From positions 1 to 64,000 of the forward strand of contig JAHFCT010000013.1 of the NCBI GenBank assembly GCA_023249375.1: 64,000 bases of DNA, written 5' to 3'. The DNA comes from Gemmatimonadota bacterium. Its GTDB lineage: Bacteria; Gemmatimonadota; Gemmatimonadetes; Gemmatimonadales; Gemmatimonadaceae. A program made the translations under genes and the position numbers. The notes beneath the pieces are model-generated. The model saw only the letters and a list, made by a program, of their open reading frames with translations. It did not search any database and was not told the DNA's origin. Shown piece by piece: positions 1 to 9,604 of the stretch. Position 1 is the first letter of the stretch; each line of letters starts with the position of its first letter.

Positions 1-11
1 GCGGACTGCAG

Positions 12-2426
12 GTGGACGTCGCCGCGAATCGTGCCCGCATACTCACGTCGCGCGGCGCGATCGGGTTGCAGCTCGTTGATGCGCGCACGGGAAACACCAT
101 GGCGCTCGAAACGCCGAAGGGCGCGACCGTGGCGTCACCCGCCTGGTCGCCCGACAGCAAGAAGGTGGCGTTCATCGCCAACTTCGACGCCGGCTCGTAC
201 GTCTGGGTGGCCGATGTCGCCACGGGCAAGTCCGTGCAGGCAGCCAAGCAGCCGCTCCTCGCCACGCTCGTGACTACCGTCGATTGGACCGCCGACAGCA
301 AGAGCATCGTCGCGGTGCTCGTGCCGGAGCAGCGCGATCCGATGCCCAAGCAGCCCGACATTGCGACGGGCCCGCTGGTGCGCCTGTGGACCGACGGCGC
401 TAAGGCGCCGGAGCGCAACTACGCGTCGCTGATGGACGAGCCGTATGAGTTCACCCTGTTCGAGTGGTGCATCCGCGGCCAGCTCGCTGTCATTGATCTC
501 GCCAAGAGGACGGTCAAGAAGATCGGCGTGCCCGTGCTGCTCTCGTCCGTCGATGCATCGCCCGATGGCAAGTACTTCCGCGTCGGCACCGTGCAGAAGC
601 CGTTCTCGTACGTGGTGCAATACAGCAGCTTCGGCAGTCGCGATGCCGTGTGGGACAGCGAAGGGAAGATGATCACCGAGATTTCCAAGCGTCCCCTGCG
701 GTTCGCCAATGACACCTCTGGTGGCGGCGGATTTGGTGGACGCGGCGGCGCGGTCAACGGCAAGAAGGGCCTCGCGTGGATGCCCCAGGGCGAGGGCTTC
801 TACTACATCGCGCAGGATTCCGCGGCTCGCGGCGATAGCACGCGTCCCGCTGGTGGTGCGCCCGCTGGTGGCGCCCCCGTTGCCGGCGGGCGCGGCGGAT
901 TTGGCGGTGCACCCGGTGGCGCGGCACGGCCCGAGAAAGTCGTGCAGTGGCTGCCGCCATTCGGTGAAAAAGATGTGAAGGTGCTGTACCAGTACACGGC
1001 CGCCATCGCGAGCGCCGTCTTTACCGATGACGCGCAGACGCTGTTCGTTGCGACGAACAACAACGGCACCGGCGAGATCTTCGCGGTGAAGCTCGCAGAC
1101 CCCACCAAGCGCATGAGCATCGTACGCCAGCGCGGCTGGACGCCGGCGTTTGCCGGTGGTGGCCGCGGCGCGGGATTCGCTGGTGGCGGTGGTCGCGGCG
1201 GCGCCGATGACACGACGGCGTTCTTCAACAACCCTGGCTCGATGTTGACCAGGCGCGGCACGAACGGCGGCGAAGTCGCCGTCGTCAGCACTACCGGCGA
1301 GGTGTTCCTGAAGGGCACGCAGTATGCGCGCGACTACCTGGCCAACGCACCCAAGGATTTCCTCGACAAGGTCGAGATGGCCACGGGCAAGAAGTCCCGC
1401 GTCTTCGAAGGCGCCAAGGACGCCGCCGAAACACTCGGCGCGCTGCTCGACGACGACGGTGCATTCGCCGTCGTGACGCGCGAGTCGCCGACCACGGTGC
1501 CGAATGCGTACCTCAAGGACATGAAGTCGGGCACGGTGACGCCGCTGACGAAGAACGTCGATCCGGCTCCGGACTTCACCGCGCTTCAGCGCCGGCGCAT
1601 CGTCGTCACGCGCGCCGACGGCATCAAGTTCGTCGTGCGCGTCACGTTGCCGGCCAACTACACGGCGGGAACGAAGCTCCCCGCCATGTTCTGGTTCTAT
1701 CCGTACGAGTACACCGACCAGGCCGGATACGACCGCACCCTGCGCACCGAGAACGTGAACAAGTTCCCCGCGTCCGGGCCGCGCACTATCGAGTTCCTCG
1801 CGACGCAGGGCTACGCCGTCGCCAACTTCGATCCGCCGATCATCGGCGAGGCCGGGCGGCTGAACGACAACTACGTATCGGACCTGCGCATGAACCTGTA
1901 CGCGGTCATCGACGAACTTGACCGACAGGGCTTCATTGACCGCACCAAGCTTGGGCTTGGCGGCCACAGCTACGGTGCGTTCAGCACCATGAATGCGATG
2001 GTGAACACGCCGTACTTCAAGGCCGGCATCGCCGGCGACGGCATGTACAATCGCACGCTCACGCCCACCGGTTTCCAGAGCGAACGGCGCGACCTCTGGA
2101 GCGGGCAGAAGACGTATCTCGACATGTCGCCCATGCTTAACGCCGACAAGTTGCAGGGCGCGATCCTCATGTACCACAGCCTCGAGGATCAGAACGTCGG
2201 TACCGATCCCATCAGTTCCATTCGCATGATGCAGGCGCTGCGCGCCAATGGAAAGACCGCGTCGCTCTTCATGTACCCGTACGAAGACCACGGTCCGGTG
2301 ACCAGAGAGACGCTGCTCGATCAGTGGGCGCGCTGGACCACCTGGCTCGAGCTCTACGTCAAGAACGACGGCATGGCGCTGTCCAGAAAGAAGCCTGCGA
2401 CGCCGGCCGCCGCGGTGACGCCGTAA
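12..2426 (+). CDS. S9 family peptidase (prolyl-oligopeptidase type), 5' end outside window
   Basis: Exported serine peptidase of the prolyl oligopeptidase clan; family members cleave short peptides after an N-terminal beta-propeller filters the substrate. The visible 804 residues begin inside TolB/WD40-like propeller blades (SPDSKK, SPDGK repeats) and end in an alpha/beta hydrolase domain. The nucleophile sits in GGHSYGAF (Ser at residue 653 counted from position 12), the Asp probably in LEDQNVG and the His in YEDHGP. The GTG at position 12 is only the first in-frame start codon available; the frame stays open to the window edge and no signal peptide is seen, so the true start is upstream. 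Odd: three Gly/Arg/Ala-rich inserts (about 711-762, 831-940 and 1149-1210) interrupt the propeller. Ends in a shared hairpin terminator with the convergent next gene. Confidence 0.9.
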   Translation: MDVAANRARILTSRGAIGLQLVDARTGNTMALETPKGATVASPAWSPDSKKVAFIANFDAGSYVWVADVATGKSVQAAKQPLLATLVTTVDWTADSKSIVAVLVPEQRDPMPKQPDIATGPLVRLWTDGAKAPERNYASLMDEPYEFTLFEWCIRGQLAVIDLAKRTVKKIGVPVLLSSVDASPDGKYFRVGTVQKPFSYVVQYSSFGSRDAVWDSEGKMITEISKRPLRFANDTSGGGGFGGRGGAVNGKKGLAWMPQGEGFYYIAQDSAARGDSTRPAGGAPAGGAPVAGGRGGFGGAPGGAARPEKVVQWLPPFGEKDVKVLYQYTAAIASAVFTDDAQTLFVATNNNGTGEIFAVKLADPTKRMSIVRQRGWTPAFAGGGRGAGFAGGGGRGGADDTTAFFNNPGSMLTRRGTNGGEVAVVSTTGEVFLKGTQYARDYLANAPKDFLDKVEMATGKKSRVFEGAKDAAETLGALLDDDGAFAVVTRESPTTVPNAYLKDMKSGTVTPLTKNVDPAPDFTALQRRRIVVTRADGIKFVVRVTLPANYTAGTKLPAMFWFYPYEYTDQAGYDRTLRTENVNKFPASGPRTIEFLATQGYAVANFDPPIIGEAGRLNDNYVSDLRMNLYAVIDELDRQGFIDRTKLGLGGHSYGAFSTMNAMVNTPYFKAGIAGDGMYNRTLTPTGFQSERRDLWSGQKTYLDMSPMLNADKLQGAILMYHSLEDQNVGTDPISSIRMMQALRANGKTASLFMYPYEDHGPVTRETLLDQWARWTTWLELYVKNDGMALSRKKPATPAAAVTP

Positions 2427-2482
2427 CGATTGCACGGCGTCCGTCCGAGGTCGCGAAGGACAAAAGAGATCATCAGGAATGA

Positions 2483-2526
2483 TGAAAGGGGCGTGGCGGT
2501 GAGAAATCACCGCGACGCCCCTTTCA
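2483..2526. terminator. bidirectional hairpin terminator
   Basis: Near-perfect hairpin between two convergent genes: a 12-bp outer stem starting TGAAAGGGGCGT, one G-G mismatch, a 7-bp inner stem GCGGTGA/TCACCGC and a GAAA loop. There is no long T run, so it is inferred as a terminator from position and stability. Confidence 0.7.
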
Positions 2527-2575
2527 GTAATCTCCCTGCGACGGCCGTGCCGTTCAGATCATCGCGACGCAGCCC

Positions 2576-3391
2576 CTACTTCACGCCGAACGTAATCGAC
2601 GCCCAAATCGACTCGTAGCTCACGGGTCCGTCCTTCACCGGCGTCATGTGAATGAACTTCACGTACCAAACGCCGGCCGTGTCGATTGTCACGTGCACCA
2701 CGCCCTGCGCATCGCAGCGCGCGTGGCGCATCGGCAGCCGGCTATCGTCCTGATGCCGCCCGCCGATCATCACGTACTCGTTGGGCGATGCCTTTCCGTT
2801 CACGAGACACTGAAACGCCAGTGATCCTCCGATCTTCACCGTGTACGGATTGCTCATCGGTACCAACTCCGCCGGATACCCGAGCGCTGTCCGCCAACCG
2901 TCGGTACGCGCGTCGCCCACCTGAAAGACCGCCTTCACGTGCTTCTGATATCGCTCGCGCACATTCACGCCGAGCGTTCCGTTGCGCGTGCGCAACGCGA
3001 GGATGTCGGGCATGCCGTCGTCCGTGAGGTATTTGTTGAAGTCGGCGGCTTTTTCGTCGAGTTCACGCGGTCGCGTGGACAAACCGACCAAGTACGTTCC
3101 AGCGGCCGTCGGCGTGTACGCCAGATAGCTCGTGTCCCCGCGCGTGTTCCACGAGGCGCTGTCCATCGCCAATCGCCCAGCCGGCGCGATGACACTGAGA
3201 TCACGCACCCGATCCCAGCTAATGGAGTTCTCGCTCTTCGAGAACGTGCCGTTGAGTACGGGCAGTTGCATGGCCGTGCTTGGCGCGACGAAATACGCCC
3301 GCAAACGGAAGAACAGATCGTGGGCCTGCAGCACCGTGGCGGTGGCAATCAGGGCGACCAGCGACAGGCCGAGCGTACGAAGAGGGCGCAT
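2576..3391 (-). CDS. DUF4198 domain-containing exported protein
   Basis: A 271-residue exported protein matching the DUF4198 pattern (relatives include NikM-like periplasmic proteins linked to metal uptake): a signal peptide ending near VLQAHD, the characteristic AHDLFFRL start of the mature protein, then an all-beta body with ISWDRVRDLSVIAP and a C-terminal strand pair including GVWYVKFIHM. The frame opens earlier (3505), but the internal ATG at 3391 gives a clean basic/hydrophobic signal peptide (MRPLRT followed by a hydrophobic run), while the extra 38 residues are arginine-rich and unlike a leader. Divergent from the M16 peptidase across 187 bp. No metal-transport gene is adjacent, so the role is unknown; family assignment is moderately sure. 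Confidence 0.75.
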   Translation of the reverse strand: MRPLRTLGLSLVALIATATVLQAHDLFFRLRAYFVAPSTAMQLPVLNGTFSKSENSISWDRVRDLSVIAPAGRLAMDSASWNTRGDTSYLAYTPTAAGTYLVGLSTRPRELDEKAADFNKYLTDDGMPDILALRTRNGTLGVNVRERYQKHVKAVFQVGDARTDGWRTALGYPAELVPMSNPYTVKIGGSLAFQCLVNGKASPNEYVMIGGRHQDDSRLPMRHARCDAQGVVHVTIDTAGVWYVKFIHMTPVKDGPVSYESIWASITFGVK

Positions 3392-3578
3392 GGGAATGGG
3401 GTTCGGGACGGCTGAAACATATCCGCGGACGCCCGCGACCGAATCGAATCTCACCCTGGCGCTGCCGCACCACCCCGGCTTCCGCACCGAGACAACACGC
3501 GCCACAATTGCAGAGTCCGTGCGCGCCCCCCAATTACAGCCGCGCGTCCGCCGTCGTCTTCATATCGATGAGGTTCGC

Positions 3579-6365
3579 ATGCATCACACTCACGCTCGAC
3601 GCAGGGCACGCTGGTATCTGGCCATCGCGCTCGCACTGCCGGCCATCGTTACGGCGCAGCTCCCGGCCGGCGTCAAGAAGGGCGCCACCGTCGAAGGCAT
3701 CACCGAGTACGCCCTCGACAACGGCCTCAAGGTTCTGCTCTTCCCCGATGCCTCCAAGCCGACGACCACGGTGAACATCACCTACCTCGTCGGCTCACGG
3801 CACGAAGGCTACGGCGAAACGGGCATGTCGCACCTGCTCGAGCACATGGTCTTCAAGGGGACGCCGAAACACCCGAACATCCCGCAGGAACTCACCGAGC
3901 ACGGCGCACGCCCCAACGGCACTACCTGGCTTGACCGCACCAACTATTTCGAAACAGTGCCCGCCTCCGACACCAACCTGGTCTGGGCGCTCGACCTCGA
4001 AGCCGACCGCATGGTCAACTCGTACATCGCCAAGAAGGACCTCGAGAGCGAGTTCACCGTCGTGCGCAACGAGTTCGAATCAGGCGAGAACGACCCGTTC
4101 GGCGTCCTGATGGAACGCGTCATGTCCACCGCGTACCTGTGGCACAACTACGGCAAGAGCACCATCGGCGCGCGCGCCGACATCGAGAACGTTCCCATCG
4201 AACGCCTCAAGGCCTACTACCAGCGCTACTACCAGCCCGACAACGCCGTGCTCGTTGTCGCCGGCAAGTTCGACATTGCACGCACCCTTGGGCTCATCGC
4301 GCAGAAGTTCGGCACGATCCCCAAGCCGATGCGCGCGCTAGATCGCGGCAACATGATCTTCCCCACCTATACCGCCGAGCCGGTGCAGGACGGCGAACGC
4401 TCGGTCTCGCTGCGCCGCGTCGGCGACGTGCAGGTGGTGATGGCGGCCTACCACATTCCCGCCGGCCCCGACAAGGACTATCCCGCCGTCAACGTCCTCG
4501 CTCAGATACTCGGCGATCAGCCCGCTGGGCGCGTCTACAAGGCGCTCGTCGAGAAGAAGCTTGCCGCCGATGCGTCGGCCTTCAACTTCCAATTCAAGGA
4601 ACCGAGCCTTCTCATCGCCTACGCGAACGTGCGGCAGACGCAGTCGCTGGACAGCGCCTCACGCGCCCTGCTCGGCGCTCTCGATGGCGTCGTCTCCACG
4701 CCACCCACCGTCGAAGAAGTGGATCGCGCCAAGACGCAGTTGCTCAAGCAGATTGACCTCACGCTGAATAACTCGGAGCGCGTTGGGCTCGGGCTGTCCG
4801 AGTGGGCGTCGATGGGTGACTGGCGCATGCAGTTCGTCCATCGCGACCGGCTCAAGGCCGTCACTGCCGCCGATGTGCAGCGCGTCGCGAAGGCCTTCAT
4901 CAAGCGCGACAACCGCACCCTCGGCTACTTCTACCCCACGCCAAAGCCCGATCGCGCGACGATTGCCTGGGTCAGTGACTCAGAAGTGACAGTGGCCACG
5001 CGCGACTACAAGGGCAACGCCGCGCTCGCCGAGGGCGAGGTGTTTGATCCCTCGACGACAAATGTCGAGAAGCGCACCACACGCAGCGCGCTCGCCAACG
5101 GGTTCAAGCTCGCTCTGCTGCCCAAACAGACACGCGGCAACACCGTGAACGCGGTGCTGAACGTCCGCTTTGGCGACGAGAAGTCATTGTTCAATCGCAC
5201 CACAGCGGCGCAGTTCATGGGGTCCATGCTCGACAAGGGCACCAAGACCAAGACGCGCCAACAGATCCAAGACGAGATCGACAAGCTCAAGGCGCGGGTC
5301 CGCATCGGTGGCGCCGGGAACAACATCAGTGTCAGCATCGAGACCACACGGCCCAACCTGCTGCCCACACTTCGGCTCGTCGGTGAGGTGCTCCACGAAC
5401 CGTCGTTCGATGCCAAGGAGTTCGAACTGCTTCGCACCGAGAATCTCTCCGGTCTCGAGCAGAACAAGTCCGAGCCCACGTTCCTCGCGTCCATCGCGGC
5501 GCAGCGCATGTTGAGCCCGTGGCCCAAGGGTCACCCGCTCTACACCGGCACCGTGGATGAACAGATCGCGGAACTCAAGAACCTCAAGCTCGACGACGTC
5601 AAGAAGGTCTACACGGAACTCGTCGGCGCCACGTATGGCGACGCCGCGATATCCGGCGACTTCGACCGCGATTCGGTGACGGCCGTGCTGCAGCAGATCG
5701 TCGGCACCTGGAAAAGCCCCAAGCCGTTCGCGCGGCTCAAGCGCAAAGCCTTCGATATCGCGAGCACCACCGAGGCCATCGAGACGCCGGACAAGGCCAA
5801 CTCGTTCTTCGCCGCCGGATTGAACATTCCGGTGCGTGACGACCAGCCGGATTACGCCAGCCTCGTCATCGGCAACTATATCCTCGGCGGCGGCTTCCTC
5901 AACTCGCGCCTCGCCGTGCGCATTCGCCAGAAGGACGGGCTCAGCTACGGCGTCGGCTCGGGCTTCAATGCGCAGGCGCTCGACAGCGCAGCCATGCTGC
6001 AGGTCTTCGCCATCTACGCACCGGAGAACGTCGTGCGCCTCGAGAGCGCCTTCGGCGAGGAACTCAGCCGCTGGGTGAAGGACGGCGTCACCGCCGACGA
6101 ACTCGACAAGGCCAAGCAGGCGTGGCTGCAGGGCAGGTTGCAATCACGGGCGCGCGACGGAGAACTCGTGGGCCGTCTCTCGGCACAGACGTTCCAGCAG
6201 CGCACGATGGCGTTTGACAAGACGCTCGAAGATCGCGTTGCGGGCCTCACCGTTGACCAGGTGAATGCGGCGATCAAGAAGTACGTGAACCCCGCCAAGA
6301 TTTCATCGGTGAAGGCCGGCGACTTCAAGAACCATCCGCCGACCCCGATGGCAACGAAGCCGTAG
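3579..6365 (+). CDS. M16 family zinc metallopeptidase, two-domain (pitrilysin/insulinase type)
   Basis: Exported zinc peptidase of 928 residues. Inverted zinc motif HLLEH at residues 85-89 with the third ligand Glu at about 165 (in NEFESGEND), the spacing expected for M16. A second M16 half (about residues 480-920) lacks HxxEH but keeps the C-terminal fold and a substrate-binding-like RQKDGLSYGVGS segment, so the protein is the usual one-chain pseudo-dimer. The start at 3579 is chosen because a basic then hydrophobic signal sequence ending in VTAQ follows directly; the frame is open back to 3132 but that part overlaps the divergent DUF4198 gene. Predicted periplasmic peptide degradation. Convergent with the next gene and closed by a strong hairpin. 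Confidence 0.93.
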   Translation: MHHTHARRRARWYLAIALALPAIVTAQLPAGVKKGATVEGITEYALDNGLKVLLFPDASKPTTTVNITYLVGSRHEGYGETGMSHLLEHMVFKGTPKHPNIPQELTEHGARPNGTTWLDRTNYFETVPASDTNLVWALDLEADRMVNSYIAKKDLESEFTVVRNEFESGENDPFGVLMERVMSTAYLWHNYGKSTIGARADIENVPIERLKAYYQRYYQPDNAVLVVAGKFDIARTLGLIAQKFGTIPKPMRALDRGNMIFPTYTAEPVQDGERSVSLRRVGDVQVVMAAYHIPAGPDKDYPAVNVLAQILGDQPAGRVYKALVEKKLAADASAFNFQFKEPSLLIAYANVRQTQSLDSASRALLGALDGVVSTPPTVEEVDRAKTQLLKQIDLTLNNSERVGLGLSEWASMGDWRMQFVHRDRLKAVTAADVQRVAKAFIKRDNRTLGYFYPTPKPDRATIAWVSDSEVTVATRDYKGNAALAEGEVFDPSTTNVEKRTTRSALANGFKLALLPKQTRGNTVNAVLNVRFGDEKSLFNRTTAAQFMGSMLDKGTKTKTRQQIQDEIDKLKARVRIGGAGNNISVSIETTRPNLLPTLRLVGEVLHEPSFDAKEFELLRTENLSGLEQNKSEPTFLASIAAQRMLSPWPKGHPLYTGTVDEQIAELKNLKLDDVKKVYTELVGATYGDAAISGDFDRDSVTAVLQQIVGTWKSPKPFARLKRKAFDIASTTEAIETPDKANSFFAAGLNIPVRDDQPDYASLVIGNYILGGGFLNSRLAVRIRQKDGLSYGVGSGFNAQALDSAAMLQVFAIYAPENVVRLESAFGEELSRWVKDGVTADELDKAKQAWLQGRLQSRARDGELVGRLSAQTFQQRTMAFDKTLEDRVAGLTVDQVNAAIKKYVNPAKISSVKAGDFKNHPPTPMATKP

Positions 6366-6391
6366 CGCTCGTCGACCGTACCGAGCAGGGC

Positions 6392-6423
6392 ACGCGGGGC
6401 GATCCGATTGGATCGCCCCGCGT
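6392..6423. terminator. bidirectional hairpin terminator
   Basis: Perfect 14-bp stem (ACGCGGGGCGATCC and its complement) with a GATT loop, lying 27 bp after the M16 stop and about 80 bp from the stop of the convergent synthase gene, followed on the + strand by CGTTTCT. Confidence 0.8.
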
Positions 6424-6502
6424 CGTTTCTCACCACGAGATGGCCACGCGTCATCGTGAGCGATCAGGGATCGCATACCCGCGCGCCGCAGTGAGCGGCC
6501 AA

Positions 6503-9500
6503 CTAACGCGCACCCGACGCTGTTCGCCTCGCCGCCAACGCCCCAATCACCTCGGCGCGCAAATCACCCTTGTCGAGTACCGAGAATGGCTCCAGCGACT
6601 CCGCCACCTTGCGTGCCGTCAGCCGGTCGCCCGTGCGCACCAGCGCTATCACGCCAGCGCTGCGAATGACATCCACTGGAATCCACGTATGTCCGGCCAC
6701 GCGAGACTTGAGCTGCGGCGTGATCTCCGCCACCACGCCGGGCCAGTCGTACGTCCCCGCCGCGCGCATGAACCGCCACGCAGAGTGCGCCGCCTCGGGC
6801 GCTTTCCAGTGCGTCATGTACCGCTCGACTTCGGCGTAGAACGCGCTATCGATCACGCCGCTCACGCCCGCGTGAATGTCGCGCTCCACCTCGATGGCCA
6901 TCCGGAACCACGTGAACCAGTCCACCGGCGCGTGCGGCGCGGTCAGCATGTCGCGGAACATGTCCACGCGCGCCAGCGACTGCCGGTATTCGCGTTCGGT
7001 GTCCGATGAATCGAGCGCCGGCAGCGGCGCATTGGCCCGCACCCGCGCCGATCGCGCGCGCATCCGCGTGCGTGGCAGCAGCAGTGCTTCGCTCGTCGAC
7101 GTGCCAAACCCAATACGCCGCCCGTCGAGTGCCGCCATCACGTCAAAGCGATCACCGGTCACGTCCATAAATCCCGTCGCCGCGATCTTGCGATAGCGCG
7201 TGCGCTCGGCGCCCAAATCAAGTACCGGATGGAAATCCGAGTTCACTGGACCGCCATTGAGCACGACGGGCGCCAACGCCGCCTTCGTCGCGAGCACCGT
7301 TCCTTCCATCGCCTCAGGCGTGATTTTGCGAAAGCGCTTCAGGTCCGCCGCAATGTCGGGATAGTCGAGCACCGACCAATCCGGTTCGGGCAGCACGGAA
7401 TCGTTGGACGCGACGATGAGAATGTCCACGTCCCCCGTGAGATACATCCGATACGACGCAAAGTTGCGGTGCACGGCCCGCACCACGCTGAGCACCAGCG
7501 CATCGTTGATCTCATACAAGTGCAGCCACTGCCCAAAGACGCCGTGCGGCGCGAGGTACTGCCGCGCTCGGCGGTAGAACTCCTCCGTAAACAGCCCGCT
7601 CACCCCGCTGACCCACGGATTTGACGGCTCCGACAGCACGACGTCGTACTGCCGGCGCGCCGACGCGAACACCGAACGCGCATCGTCATACACGAAGTGC
7701 GCGCGCCGATCGTCGAAGACGCGCCGGTTGATCGGATAGAACGTGTGCGAGCCGCGCACCATCTCCGGCTCGATGTCGATGGTGGTGAGCCGCTTCAGAT
7801 GCGGGCTGCCGAGCAGAAAGTGGGACGACATGCCCGAACCCTGGCCAATCACCGCGCCTTCCGCCGCACGCGGCGCGTGCGCCAGCACGATCATCGGCAG
7901 CAGTATCTGCGTGCTCTCGTCGCCGCCCATCGGGCTCTGTCCCTTGGCGGTGGTGTCAAACCAAACCGTCGAGATGGAGGCGTCGGGCTTGCCGTTGGTC
8001 GCAAGGGCGTACTCCATCTTGCCGGGCGTCTTGCGCACGCTCACCGTCGCTGTGCGGCCGTCCTTGTAGAAGACAACCGTATGCTCTCCCTTCTCTACGC
8101 GACCATACCGGAACACGCCGCTTGTGAGAATCTCGCGCGTAAATGGCGCATTGAGCGTCGAGCCGAGCACCATCAGCACGGTGGCGCCAACGAGCGCGAT
8201 CGCCAGCTTGCGCGTCTCGCGCGACGACTCACCAGCCAGCCACATCAGCCACGTGCCGAGTGCCATGTCGATGACGGCACCGCTGACAAGTAGCGCCTTC
8301 AGACCGATCAGCGGCATCAACACCAGAGCGGCAAGCGCCGCGCCCACGATGCTGCCGAACGTGTTGATGCTGTACACCGCGCCAATCGCGCGTTCGCCCG
8401 CGCCCGCCCCGAGCAGCAGCCGCGTGATCAACGGCAACGTGATGCCAGCGCAGAACGTCGCAGGCAGCATCACGGCGAGGCACATCGCATACCGCGCCAC
8501 CGAGAAGACGCGATACCCTTCGTCGCTCTTCGCCAGCGCCTGCAGCAGCGCCGCCATCCAGTCGAAGCTCAGCAGATACACCGACATCGTCGCGATGGCG
8601 AGCCCGCCCATCACCCACTGCGTCACGGCAAGCGCGCGCACCGGATCGCGAAACGTGTCGGCGCGCGTGCGCACCCAGAACGCGCCCAAGGACAATCCAA
8701 GAATGAACGCCGAGAGCATCAACTCAAACGAGTGCGTGGCGCTCCCCAGCACGAGCGACAGCATGCGCACCCACGCAATCTCGTAGATGAACGACGACAC
8801 CGCCGTGCCCAGCGCGATGGCCATCAACGTGCGCGTGAACCAGGCGCCGACGGGCGCGGTGACAGTGGCCGGCACCGGAGTCGCATCCACCGGTGCGTCG
8901 CGCTCCTCCTGCGCAAGCTGCACCACCGCCACTACCATCGCCGCCACCACGATGTTCAATGCGGCGGCCGACTCGAGCGTGCCCGGCAACCCAAACGCGT
9001 TGATCAGCACGAAGCCCGCTACCAGCACACCGATGGCTGCGCCCAGCGAGTTGGCGAAGTAGAGGTTGGCGAGCACTTTCCCGCTGCCGGAATGCCCGTC
9101 CGGCGACACGGCGCGCAAGAAGCCGGCGCTCATCAGCGGGAACGTCGTCCCCAGCAGCACCGACTGGGGCAGGATGAGCAGCGCCGCCATCGTCCACTTT
9201 ACGACGAGCAGCACGGTGCCGCCGGGAAGTGCGGGGAACAGCGAGTCGTAGCAGAACGCCGTGACCCCCACAAACACGCTGTGGAACGCGAGCCCAATCA
9301 CACCCGTGGCCGCTTCCGCGCGCGCATACCACATCAGCGGCGACTTGAGTGCCGCCGAGCGCCGCGCTACCCACGCCGAGCCGGCCGACATGCCACCGAG
9401 GAACATCACCAGCACAATCGTCTGCGCGTACGCGCTGTGCCCGACGAAGAGGCCGAGGTAGCGGCTCCAGATGGACTCGTACATGAGCCCGGCCGCACCC

Positions 9501-9544
9501 GAAAGCACAAAGGCGAGCGTGAGAACGATCTGCAGCAGTTTCAT
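6503..9544 (-). CDS. membrane-fused spermidine synthase-like protein
   Basis: 1013-residue fusion. Residues 1 to about 460 hold roughly 12-14 hydrophobic helices arranged as two similar halves (SGAAGLMYESIWSR near the N-terminus, SSFIYEIAWVRMLS in the second half), an MFS-like membrane module. From about 550 comes a polyamine-synthase (PABS) Rossmann domain: VIGQGSG nucleotide loop, TTIDIEPEM acidic strand, and LSEPSNPWVSGVSGLFT. The canonical aminopropyltransferase catalytic DSSDP is replaced by SEPSNP, so true spermidine synthesis is doubtful. A helical tail of about 200 residues follows. Same strand as the DUF5916 gene, 60 bp downstream of it. Membrane location is clear; substrate is not known. 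Confidence 0.85.
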   Translation of the reverse strand: MKLLQIVLTLAFVLSGAAGLMYESIWSRYLGLFVGHSAYAQTIVLVMFLGGMSAGSAWVARRSAALKSPLMWYARAEAATGVIGLAFHSVFVGVTAFCYDSLFPALPGGTVLLVVKWTMAALLILPQSVLLGTTFPLMSAGFLRAVSPDGHSGSGKVLANLYFANSLGAAIGVLVAGFVLINAFGLPGTLESAAALNIVVAAMVVAVVQLAQEERDAPVDATPVPATVTAPVGAWFTRTLMAIALGTAVSSFIYEIAWVRMLSLVLGSATHSFELMLSAFILGLSLGAFWVRTRADTFRDPVRALAVTQWVMGGLAIATMSVYLLSFDWMAALLQALAKSDEGYRVFSVARYAMCLAVMLPATFCAGITLPLITRLLLGAGAGERAIGAVYSINTFGSIVGAALAALVLMPLIGLKALLVSGAVIDMALGTWLMWLAGESSRETRKLAIALVGATVLMVLGSTLNAPFTREILTSGVFRYGRVEKGEHTVVFYKDGRTATVSVRKTPGKMEYALATNGKPDASISTVWFDTTAKGQSPMGGDESTQILLPMIVLAHAPRAAEGAVIGQGSGMSSHFLLGSPHLKRLTTIDIEPEMVRGSHTFYPINRRVFDDRRAHFVYDDARSVFASARRQYDVVLSEPSNPWVSGVSGLFTEEFYRRARQYLAPHGVFGQWLHLYEINDALVLSVVRAVHRNFASYRMYLTGDVDILIVASNDSVLPEPDWSVLDYPDIAADLKRFRKITPEAMEGTVLATKAALAPVVLNGGPVNSDFHPVLDLGAERTRYRKIAATGFMDVTGDRFDVMAALDGRRIGFGTSTSEALLLPRTRMRARSARVRANAPLPALDSSDTEREYRQSLARVDMFRDMLTAPHAPVDWFTWFRMAIEVERDIHAGVSGVIDSAFYAEVERYMTHWKAPEAAHSAWRFMRAAGTYDWPGVVAEITPQLKSRVAGHTWIPVDVIRSAGVIALVRTGDRLTARKVAESLEPFSVLDKGDLRAEVIGALAARRTASGAR

Positions 9545-9564
9545 GTCCGCAAAACCTAGCGGAC
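9545..9564 (-). other. small hairpin abutting the start codon of the synthase-like gene
   Basis: GTCCGC and GCGGAC (6-bp arms, 8-nt loop) lie immediately upstream of the ATG at 9544, covering the place where a Shine-Dalgarno sequence would sit. It could reduce translation or be chance; position is the only support. Confidence 0.3.
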
Positions 9565-9604
9565 AGCGCCCCCGACTGATACCGCCGCGCGGTTCGTCAG
9601 ATCA

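Noticed and set aside
135-2510. 791-residue open frame antisense to the first S9 gene
   Set aside because: Composition (His/Arg/Val-rich, no motif) is the usual mirror of GC-rich coding; the opposite strand has a full S9 catalytic domain.
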